DNA of 64,000 nucleotides. It comes from Aestuariibaculum sp. M13. Lineage in GTDB: Bacteria; Bacteroidota; Bacteroidia; Flavobacteriales; Flavobacteriaceae. Below are positions 53,603 to 61,018 of this stretch, one piece after another. Numbering within the stretch: the first letter of the stretch is position 1; each line of letters begins with the position of its first letter. The position numbers and the translations under genes were made by a program. Where the stretch lies: positions 1-64,000 of the forward strand of contig NZ_JANIAC010000006.1 in the NCBI RefSeq assembly GCF_024723255.1, given 5' to 3'. The notes under the pieces are model-generated. The model worked only from the letters and a program-made list of their open reading frames with translations, was not told the DNA's origin and searched no databases.

Positions 53603-54565
53603 TTATTGGTCATCTGCATTAAAAATAATAGGGAGGTTGTATAGTACATCTATAGGTTTATTTCTTTGTGTTGCGGGAATAAATTCGGGTAAAAGTTTAA
53701 GTACCCGAATGGCTTCATTTTCTAAATCGGGATGTGGAGCTCTGACTTGAATATCGACTATTTTACCTTCTTTATTAATTTTAAATCTTGTGGCAATATT
53801 TTGTATTCCTTTTAATTCTGAACAAACCGAAGTGTTAAAGTTATCCTGTATTATTTTAGAAATACGTTTTTGAAAAAGTTCTTTTTTCTCAGCATAATTT
53901 AAGTTGGATGGCGAGTCTTTAAATTTGGGAACGTCTTCTATTACTATCATACCAAATGTTAAATCTTCTTCAATGTTTTCACCGGAAAACCCTTTACATA
54001 AAATGTCAATTTCATCTTCAATGTCGTCATCCGGAGAAACAGGGCTTGTAATAATTTCACCAAGTGTTTCAATTTCAACAAAACCTGTTGGATTTGGAGC
54101 TGGTATATTTGTGTTTTTTATGCAATTTTTAATTATAGTGTCATTTTTTGTTACTGCGTTTATAAATTTTACAGAATCCAAAACTTTATTTTGTAACGTA
54201 TCGAAAACTTCTATACTGTCAATTTTTTGTTTGTAGCCTATGTTGTTGGTGCAATTCATTAAAGTAGTTCCCATAACTAAAAGTAAGGCCAGTAAAAAAG
54301 TTTTATGAAAGCTTTTGGTTGCGGTGATTGTTTTTGAAGAAATCCGCAGGTTAATACTGTCTATCTGGGTTTGTTTAAAATGTCCGCAAATATGTTTATG
54401 ACTATTAGATTTTATGTACTGTTGTATTTCTTCGGAATTCATTTTTGTAAAATCCACAACCGTTTTAACACAGGAATTACAAAATCTGCCCTTCTCGTTG
54501 GGAGACATTTTATTCCAGTCTTCATGGCAAGGTTTTGGAATGGATATAGAATAGTGTTTTTGCAT
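53603..54565 (-). CDS. Membrane protein with N-terminal cysteine motif and TonB-like C-terminus
   Basis: A 320-residue protein, counted from the ATG at 54565 (MQKHYSISIPKPC); TTG at 54592 and ATG at 54589 are alternatives. The N-terminal 60 residues have SIPKPCHEDWNKM, then GRFCNSCVKTVVDFT and HICGHF, a cysteine pattern common in Bacteroidota that could bind iron or zinc. One membrane helix lies at about 68-85. A long acidic linker follows. The last 90 residues, KIVDIQVRAPHPDLENEAIRVLKLLPEFIPA, are the TonB C-terminal fold. So it may be a TonB-family transducer with a cytoplasmic metal-binding head. No ExbB/ExbD is nearby. Confidence 0.75.
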   Translation of the reverse strand: MQKHYSISIPKPCHEDWNKMSPNEKGRFCNSCVKTVVDFTKMNSEEIQQYIKSNSHKHICGHFKQTQIDSINLRISSKTITATKSFHKTFLLALLLVMGTTLMNCTNNIGYKQKIDSIEVFDTLQNKVLDSVKFINAVTKNDTIIKNCIKNTNIPAPNPTGFVEIETLGEIITSPVSPDDDIEDEIDILCKGFSGENIEEDLTFGMIVIEDVPKFKDSPSNLNYAEKKELFQKRISKIIQDNFNTSVCSELKGIQNIATRFKINKEGKIVDIQVRAPHPDLENEAIRVLKLLPEFIPATQRNKPIDVLYNLPIIFNADDQ

Positions 54566-54629
54566 GATGGAAGTTTTTTTGAATAGCATCAAAATTCTTG
54601 CCGAATCATTTTTGAGTGTTTTGAAATCG

Positions 54630-54637
54630 TATATTTG
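54630..54637 (+). promoter_or_regulatory. -7 element abutting tadA
   Basis: TATATTTG matches TAnnTTTG exactly and ends four bases before the tadA ATG at 54642. The transcription start would fall on or next to the start codon. A TTTTTG at 54609-54614 is a poor candidate -33 because the spacing is short. Confidence 0.5.
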
Positions 54638-54641
54638 AATT

Positions 54642-55091
54642 ATGGAAAACCCGTTTGATGATACGTATTTTATGAAAAAAGCCCTGCAGGAGGCAGAGTT
54701 GGCTTTTGATAAAGGTGAAATACCTGTTGGAGCTGTTGTTGTTATTGATAATAGAATTATTGCTCGCGGTCATAATTTAACTGAAACCTTAAACGATGTG
54801 ACGGCACATGCCGAGATGCAAGCTATTACAGCGGCGGCTAATTTTTTAGGGGGCAAGTATCTTCAGAATTGTACCTTATACGTGACTTTAGAGCCTTGCC
54901 AGATGTGTGCAGGCGCGTTGTACTGGAGTCAGATTTCTAATATAGTTTATGGTGCCAGAGATGAGCAGCGTGGATGCATTAATTTAAATACCAGATTACA
55001 CCCGAAAACTATTATGAAAGGCGGTGTTTTAGAAGCTGAAGCATCTGAATTAATGAAACGTTTTTTTATTGAAAAACGAAATTTGAATTGA
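54642..55091 (+). CDS. tadA: tRNA-specific adenosine deaminase
   Basis: TadA deaminates the wobble adenosine of tRNA-Arg(ACG) to inosine. The 149 residues have the deaminase core: His56 and Glu58 in TAHAEMQAI, Cys86 and Cys89 in LEPCQMCAGAL. The start DTYFMKKALQEAELAFDKGEIPVGAVVV is typical of TadA. A perfect -7 element TATATTTG lies at 54630-54637, only four bases before the ATG, so the message may have almost no leader. A small REP-like hairpin follows the gene. Cytoplasmic. Secure. Confidence 0.95.
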   Translation: MENPFDDTYFMKKALQEAELAFDKGEIPVGAVVVIDNRIIARGHNLTETLNDVTAHAEMQAITAAANFLGGKYLQNCTLYVTLEPCQMCAGALYWSQISNIVYGARDEQRGCINLNTRLHPKTIMKGGVLEAEASELMKRFFIEKRNLN

Positions 55092-55097
55092 TAGATT

Positions 55098-55129
55098 AGG
55101 CGAATGGCCTGACCCGAAGGGTAACGCCT
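55098..55129 (+). repeat. REP-like palindromic element
   Basis: AGGCG at 55098-55102 pairs with CGCCT at 55125-55129, and inside ACCC pairs with GGGT around GAA at 55112-55122. It stands in the 44-base gap between tadA and the next convergent gene. The GACCCGAAGGGT core is of a kind that occurs as dispersed repeats in Flavobacteriaceae. Only one copy is in this window. Confidence 0.45.
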
Positions 55130-55135
55130 TAATAA

Positions 55136-55372
55136 TTAAAGTCTATTGTCTTTTTGCGACTTACGCATTTCTTCTAAATTTTCTTTAGTGAGCATGTAGT
55201 CTTTTATGTTTTTGTCTTTCCAACGGTAATAGGCAAATAGGGGAAAGGCTATAAAAAAGAGACCCATAACGCCGAAACCAATAAGTTTTTGAGAATATGG
55301 CGTGTCCAATACAAAGCCGGTAATAATGCTTGCAAATACTAGAATAAATATGATAATGATGGCATATTTCAT
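55136..55372 (-). CDS. Small membrane protein of unknown function
   Basis: A 78-residue protein with two hydrophobic helices at about 2-21 and 31-49 and a charged, lysine-rich tail from residue 50. No family was recognised. Its start lies only three bases from the stop of the upstream ClC gene, so it is co-transcribed and probably co-translated with it. It may be an accessory subunit of the ClC protein, or just a fellow membrane protein. Confidence that the gene is real comes from this tight spacing and from the ATG start. Confidence 0.7.
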   Translation of the reverse strand: MKYAIIIIFILVFASIITGFVLDTPYSQKLIGFGVMGLFFIAFPLFAYYRWKDKNIKDYMLTKENLEEMRKSQKDNRL

Positions 55373-55375
55373 GGG

Positions 55376-57166
55376 TTATTGTGTGAATTTTAATAGTTGC
55401 CTTCTGTAGGCTGTTAATAATTTTGATTTAGAAATGTAACCGAAATATTTTCCGGATTTAACTACGGGTAAATTCCAGGCTCCGGTAGATTTGAACTTGT
55501 CCATAATGTCGTTCATGGTATCTTCATCGTAATTAATGATTCCGGCATCGGCATGCATCAAATCGGCTACGCTAACTTTGGTGTAAAGATCGGCATTAAA
55601 CATCATATGTCGTATATCATCGAGTCTTATTACACCTAAAAATTCATTTTCGTTGTTTACTACAGGAAAATGGTTTCTTGAAGACTTCGCCACGGCTTCA
55701 TTTAAAATATACCCCAGAGACATCTCGGGTTTTAGTTTAACAAAGTTGGTTTCTATAACTTTATCGATATTTAATGACATGAGGGTATTTTGATCTTTAT
55801 CATGCGTCATGAGTTCGCCGCGTTCGGCTAGTTTCATGGTGTAAATAGAATGCGATACGTAATATTTTGTAATGGCAAACGAAATAGCAGCAACAATCAT
55901 TAAGGGCACAAATAGCTCGTGGCCACTTGTAATTTCGGCAATTAGGAATATAGCCGTTAACGGTGCATGAAGTACACCTGCCATGAGTCCGGTCATCCCT
56001 AAAAGGGTAAAATTAGCTTCGTTAACCGAGAACCCAAGTCCAATATTATTTACAATTTTAGCAAAAGCGTTGCCTAAGGCGCTACCCATAATAAGTGTTG
56101 GAATAAAGATCCCGCCAACACCACCGGCACCAAAAGTGGTGGTCATGGCAATGGCTTTAAATATCGTAATTCCCAAAAGCATAGCAATCACAATCCAGAT
56201 ATTATCGAGGTCTAAACTTTTAAATGGTGTGGTATTTATTGCAGAAAGATGATCACCTTTTAAGAGGTTGTTCATAATGCCATAACCTTCACCATAAAGT
56301 GGTGGAATAAAGTATAGCATGGTGCCAATAGCAAGTCCGCCAATTAATAAGCGTTTGGCTCGGCTTTCAAACTGTTTGAAAAAGTTTGTAATGCCAAAAA
56401 AGACTTTTGAAAAGTAAACCGATGTAAACGCAGTAACAACACCCAACAGGATGTAAATAGGAATGTCGTTAAAATTGAAGGAATCTTTTATAATAACATG
56501 CAGCAAAACATCTGTTCCTAAAAACATATACGAAGTTATAACCGCTGAAACAGATGCCAGTAGTAATGGTACTAATGAGGTAAATGCAATATCGAGACTA
56601 AAAATTTCAACGGCGAAAACTATGGCTGCAATGGGTGCTTTAAACATGGATGCCATGGCTCCGGCCGATGCACAACCTATTAAAAGTAACCGGGTTTTAG
56701 TATTCATATGAAAGAGCTGAGCGGTATTAGATCCTAATGCCGAACCAACACTTACCGCAGGGCCTTGTAAACCTACCGATCCTCCAAAACCGGCTGTTAA
56801 CGGAGCAGTAATTAAAGCGGCATAAATATTATAGCTGGGGAGAATACCGTTAAGTTTAGATAATCCATATAGTGTTGTAGAAATGCCATGGCCAATATGT
56901 TTTTTTAGCCAGGTTTGCTTTATAATGAAAACTAAAACCAATCCAATTATTGGAAAGATGAAATATAAGGTATTTTGATAGTTTTTAAATAGATTGAGTT
57001 CGAGAAGCGACCGAATAAAATGGGTTAGATTTTTTAAAACAACCGTTCCCATACCTGCAAGCATGCCAACCAGTACACTTAAAATATAAATGAATTGTCG
57101 TTCGGAAATGTGTTTGTATTTCCAGATTAAAAATTTTCGTAGCAGGCTTTTAGCTTCAAAGGACAT
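55376..57166 (-). CDS. ClC family chloride channel/transporter with CBS domains (gating Glu replaced by Gln)
   Basis: An inner-membrane ClC protein of 596 residues. The transport region (to about 440) has GHGISTTLY, GSVGLQGPAVSVG, APIAAIVFAVEIF and GGIFIPTLIMG. A CBS pair follows (about 465-590). In most ClC proteins the second motif reads GxEGP, with the glutamate that gates the pore and couples protons. Here it is Gln134 (codon CAA). The internal proton glutamate is also absent: Ile follows Glu in FAVEIF. Loss of both would favour passive or uncoupled anion flow. The gene is 43 bases downstream of a second ClC gene that keeps the gating Glu. Confidence 0.92.
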   Translation of the reverse strand: MSFEAKSLLRKFLIWKYKHISERQFIYILSVLVGMLAGMGTVVLKNLTHFIRSLLELNLFKNYQNTLYFIFPIIGLVLVFIIKQTWLKKHIGHGISTTLYGLSKLNGILPSYNIYAALITAPLTAGFGGSVGLQGPAVSVGSALGSNTAQLFHMNTKTRLLLIGCASAGAMASMFKAPIAAIVFAVEIFSLDIAFTSLVPLLLASVSAVITSYMFLGTDVLLHVIIKDSFNFNDIPIYILLGVVTAFTSVYFSKVFFGITNFFKQFESRAKRLLIGGLAIGTMLYFIPPLYGEGYGIMNNLLKGDHLSAINTTPFKSLDLDNIWIVIAMLLGITIFKAIAMTTTFGAGGVGGIFIPTLIMGSALGNAFAKIVNNIGLGFSVNEANFTLLGMTGLMAGVLHAPLTAIFLIAEITSGHELFVPLMIVAAISFAITKYYVSHSIYTMKLAERGELMTHDKDQNTLMSLNIDKVIETNFVKLKPEMSLGYILNEAVAKSSRNHFPVVNNENEFLGVIRLDDIRHMMFNADLYTKVSVADLMHADAGIINYDEDTMNDIMDKFKSTGAWNLPVVKSGKYFGYISKSKLLTAYRRQLLKFTQ

Positions 57167-57209
57167 ATTTATAAAGTTAATAAATAAATGCTTTTGAAGC
57201 TATTCTATA

Positions 57210-59003
57210 TTAAGAATTTACCTGTAGCGTAATTAGTTGACGACGGTAAGCCGTTAATAATTTAGATTTTGAAATGAAACCAAAGTAGATGCCGTTTTTT
57301 GTAACCGGTAAATTCCATGCGCTACTATCTTGAAATTTCTGCATAATGTCAGTCATTTTATCTTTATCTAAATTGATAACTGCCGGTGGCTTTTGCATAA
57401 TATCTGTAGCTTTTACTTCCTGATAAAGCGATTGATCGAACATGATAGGACGCAAATCGTCTAATAGTATAATGCCTTGAAGTTTTTGCGTATCCTTTTT
57501 AACAACAGGGAAAATATTTCGGTTTGATTTTATCACGGCTTCATGAATCATTTCTTCAAGAGTCATATTAGGTGTAATGGCAATAAAATTAGTTTCAATA
57601 ACTTTATCGATATCCATTAAGGTTAAAACCGCGTGGTCTTTATCGTGAGTAATCAGTTCTCCTTTTCTACCTAGTTCCATATTATAAACCGAGTGGTGTT
57701 TAAAGTATTTAGTAATACCAAACGAAATGGTTGCGGTTAACATTAACGGAATAAAAAGTTCATAACCTCCGGTAAGTTCCGCTATTAAGAAGATAGCCGT
57801 AAGTGGGGCATGCAGTACACCGGCAAGTAAACCCGCCATGCCAACAAGGGTAAAGTTACTTTCTGAAACCGGTTCATTAAATAAACCACAATGGTTAATA
57901 ATTTTAGCCATGCAGTTCCCCATAATACTTCCCATAAATAAGGTAGGTGCAAAAATACCTCCAACACCACCAGCACCAAAGGTTAAACAACTGGCAATAA
58001 CCTTAAAGAATATAAGTCCGCCCAAGAGCATAACAACAATCCAGATGTTATCGGTGTCCATATGAAACAGGTTGCTTTGCAGTGCTTTTTCAGGGTTTCC
58101 AATAATTAAGTTGTTAATAACATCGAAACCTTCACCGTATAACGGCGGAATTAAAAAGATAAGTAAACCTAACCCGGCACCTCCAATAATTAATCGTTTT
58201 ACCGGCGATTCAATTTTATCGAAAAACGTATGAATCCTATCATAAATTTCAGTAAAGTAGATGGAAATAAACGAGGCTACAACACCTAAAAGAATGTAAA
58301 AAGGCGCATCGTTAATATAAAACTTGTCCTCAATTCTAAATGGTAAAAGAATATCGTCACCAAAGAAAAAGTAAGATGTTAAAATGGCTGAAAGCGATGC
58401 CAGTAATAACGGTAACATCGAAGCAATAGTAAGGTCTAAACTAAAGACTTCTATGGCAAAAATAATCGCGGCAATTGGGGCTTTAAAGATGGAACTCATA
58501 GCACCAGCGGCGGCACAACCAATAAGAAGGTTTCTTGAGGTTTGGTTCATATGAAACATTCTGGAAATGTTAGAACCAAGGGCAGCACCAGTAGCTACGG
58601 TTGGGCCTTCCAATCCTACCGACCCACCAAAACCAACCGTTATCGGGGCCGTTAAAATAGAACCAAACATTTGGTAGCGTTTCATGATACCTTTACGTTT
58701 TGCCATAGCGTAAAGGGTTGAAGGAATACCATGACTTACCTTATTTCTTATAACATATTTAATAATTAAATAGACCAGAGATAAACCAATGATTGGAAAT
58801 AAAAAATAAAAAGCATGATGATAGTCTGCTATAAGTTTACCTTCCAACAGATGCTGGAAAAAGTGTGTTAAGTTTTTTAGCACAACGGCACCAACACCAG
58901 ATGTGAAACCTATAACAATACTTAAAATATAAATAAATTGTCTGTGAGAGATGTGTTTGGCTCTCCAGATTAAAATCTGCTTTAAAATGGTTTGTTTGGG
59001 CAT
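57210..59003 (-). CDS. ClC family chloride channel/transporter with CBS domains (gating Glu present)
   Basis: A 597-residue paralogue of the next gene, alike along its whole length. It has HGIPSTLY, GSVGLEGPTVATG with gating Glu132, APIAAIIFAIEVF and GGIFAPTLFMG. CBS domains occupy about 465-590 (VIETNFIAITPNMTLEEMI and AVINLDKDKMTDIMQKF). The inner proton glutamate position is again hydrophobic (Val after Glu), so H+ coupling is doubtful. The two genes are probably one operon and could form heterodimers, since ClC proteins are dimeric. It follows aspS on the same strand with a terminator between. Confidence 0.93.
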   Translation of the reverse strand: MPKQTILKQILIWRAKHISHRQFIYILSIVIGFTSGVGAVVLKNLTHFFQHLLEGKLIADYHHAFYFLFPIIGLSLVYLIIKYVIRNKVSHGIPSTLYAMAKRKGIMKRYQMFGSILTAPITVGFGGSVGLEGPTVATGAALGSNISRMFHMNQTSRNLLIGCAAAGAMSSIFKAPIAAIIFAIEVFSLDLTIASMLPLLLASLSAILTSYFFFGDDILLPFRIEDKFYINDAPFYILLGVVASFISIYFTEIYDRIHTFFDKIESPVKRLIIGGAGLGLLIFLIPPLYGEGFDVINNLIIGNPEKALQSNLFHMDTDNIWIVVMLLGGLIFFKVIASCLTFGAGGVGGIFAPTLFMGSIMGNCMAKIINHCGLFNEPVSESNFTLVGMAGLLAGVLHAPLTAIFLIAELTGGYELFIPLMLTATISFGITKYFKHHSVYNMELGRKGELITHDKDHAVLTLMDIDKVIETNFIAITPNMTLEEMIHEAVIKSNRNIFPVVKKDTQKLQGIILLDDLRPIMFDQSLYQEVKATDIMQKPPAVINLDKDKMTDIMQKFQDSSAWNLPVTKNGIYFGFISKSKLLTAYRRQLITLQVNS

Positions 59004-59024
59004 GGCATTTATAACGCTATCAAA

Positions 59025-59047
59025 AAATCCTGCAAAAAGCAGGATTT
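59025..59047 (-). terminator. Terminator of aspS
   Basis: AAATCCTGC pairs with GCAGGATTT around five bases. On the minus strand the tail runs TTTTTTGATAG. It lies five bases beyond the aspS stop and about 20 bases upstream of the ClC start. Confidence 0.8.
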
Positions 59048-59051
59048 AGAA

Positions 59052-60806
59052 TTATTGTTTTATGTTAAGTTGTAAGCTTAGTTCTGTTAATTGCGCATCA
59101 TCAATTGGAGCAGGTGCATCAATCATAACATCACGACCAGAATTATTTTTAGGGAAAGCAATGAAATCACGGATGGTTTCTTGTCCTCCTAAAATAGATA
59201 CTAATCTGTCAAGACCAAATGCTAAACCACCATGTGGCGGTGCGCCGTATTGGAAGGCATCCATTAAGAAACCAAATTGAGCTTTTGCCTCTTCAGGAGT
59301 GAAACCTAAATAATCGAACATTAAAGATTGGGTTTCTTTATCGTGAATACGAATAGAACCACCTCCAATTTCGTTTCCGTTTAACACTAAATCATAAGCA
59401 TTAGCTTTTACATCGCCCGGATTGGTTTTTAGTAGTTCTAACTGTCCTGGTTTAGGAGAAGTGAATGGGTGGTGCATCGCATGGTAACGCTCGGTTTCTT
59501 CATCCCATTCTAAAAGCGGGAAGTCCATAACCCAAAGTGGAGCAAACTCCTCAGGGTTTCTTAAACCTAAACGTTCTGCTAATTCCATACGTAAAGCACT
59601 TAACTGCGCGCGTACTTTATTTTTATCGCCAGAAAGCACACAAATTAAATCGCCTGCCTTAGCGCCGGTAACTTCAGCCCATTTAGATAAATCGTCGTTA
59701 TCGTAGAATTTATCTACTGATGATTTGAATGTACCATCTTCATTACAACGACAGTAAACCATACCTAAAGCACCAACTTGCGGACGTTTTACCCAGTCGA
59801 TTAACTGGTCGATTTCTTTTCTGGTGTATGCGTTTCCACCAGGAACCGCAATACCAACTACCAATTCGGCACTATTGAAAACACCAAAATCTTTATGTTG
59901 AGCAACGTCGTTTAACTCGCCAAATTGCATACCAAAACGAATATCTGGTTTATCGTTTCCGTATAAACGCATCGCATCGTCGTATTGCATTCTCGGGAAT
60001 TTATCAATCTCGATACCTTTAACTTCTTTAAGCAGGTGACGTGTTAAACCTTCAAAAGCATTTAAAATATCTTCCTGCTCAATAAAGGCCATTTCACAGT
60101 CTATCTGAGTAAACTCAGGTTGTCTGTCGGCACGTAAATCTTCATCTCTAAAACACTTTACAATCTGGAAGTATTTATCCATACCACCTACCATAAGCAA
60201 TTGCTTAAAGGTTTGTGGCGATTGTGGTAAAGCGTAGAACTGACCTTCGTTCATGCGTGATGGTACTACGAAATCACGGGCACCTTCAGGGGTAGATTTA
60301 ATTAAGTAAGGGGTTTCAACTTCTATAAATCCTTCTTTAGATAAATAGTTACGAACCTCTTGTGTGACTTTATGTCTGAAGATTAAGTTGTTTTTTACCG
60401 GATTACGACGAATATCCAGATAACGGTATTTCATACGTAAATCTTCACCACCATCTGTTTTATCTTCAATAGTAAACGGAGGAAGTTTAGCCTCGTTTAA
60501 AATGTTTAATTCTGAAACTAATATTTCAATATCTCCGGTTGGTATATTCGGGTTTTTAGAAGCACGTTCGATTACAGTTCCTTTAACTTGAATAACAAAC
60601 TCACGACCAAGGTTCTGAGCCTGCTCCATCATGTCTTTCGATGTGCGCTCTTCGTCGAAAACCAATTGGGTAATACCATAGCGGTCTCTTAAATCTACCC
60701 AAACTATAAATCCTTTATCTCTTGATTTTTGAACCCAACCAGCAAGGGTTACTTCTTTATTAATATGTGATGCATTTAACTCACCACAATTATGACTTCT
60801 GTACAT
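59052..60806 (-). CDS. aspS: Aspartyl-tRNA synthetase
   Basis: A class II synthetase that charges tRNA-Asp. The N-terminal OB fold ([32 protein letters not shown]) binds the anticodon. The class II motifs follow: motif 1 near [20 protein letters not shown], motif 2 at [22 protein letters not shown], and motif 3 at [16 protein letters not shown]. An inserted GAD-type domain fills about residues 290-420. The 584-residue length is bacterial type. It is a single gene ending in a terminator. Whether it also charges tRNA-Asn cannot be told from these data. Confidence 0.96.
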   Translation of the reverse strand: MYRSHNCGELNASHINKEVTLAGWVQKSRDKGFIVWVDLRDRYGITQLVFDEERTSKDMMEQAQNLGREFVIQVKGTVIERASKNPNIPTGDIEILVSELNILNEAKLPPFTIEDKTDGGEDLRMKYRYLDIRRNPVKNNLIFRHKVTQEVRNYLSKEGFIEVETPYLIKSTPEGARDFVVPSRMNEGQFYALPQSPQTFKQLLMVGGMDKYFQIVKCFRDEDLRADRQPEFTQIDCEMAFIEQEDILNAFEGLTRHLLKEVKGIEIDKFPRMQYDDAMRLYGNDKPDIRFGMQFGELNDVAQHKDFGVFNSAELVVGIAVPGGNAYTRKEIDQLIDWVKRPQVGALGMVYCRCNEDGTFKSSVDKFYDNDDLSKWAEVTGAKAGDLICVLSGDKNKVRAQLSALRMELAERLGLRNPEEFAPLWVMDFPLLEWDEETERYHAMHHPFTSPKPGQLELLKTNPGDVKANAYDLVLNGNEIGGGSIRIHDKETQSLMFDYLGFTPEEAKAQFGFLMDAFQYGAPPHGGLAFGLDRLVSILGGQETIRDFIAFPKNNSGRDVMIDAPAPIDDAQLTELSLQLNIKQ

Positions 60807-61018
60807 AATGAAATTTTAGAGTTGCAAATTTAAATAAATACAATGGAGTACGAATTTTTTAGGGTGTTTTTTTAAGGGAATAAAAGGAAAATGGATTGAG
60901 TTGGAAGCGATTTTTATTTGTCGTTGTTTAGGGGAGTGTGTGCGTTATTAGTCGAAAAGATATTTTTTACGGTAAATAAAAAGATAGCTTTAGTTAAAAG
61001 TTTAAATTTTAGCTGCTT

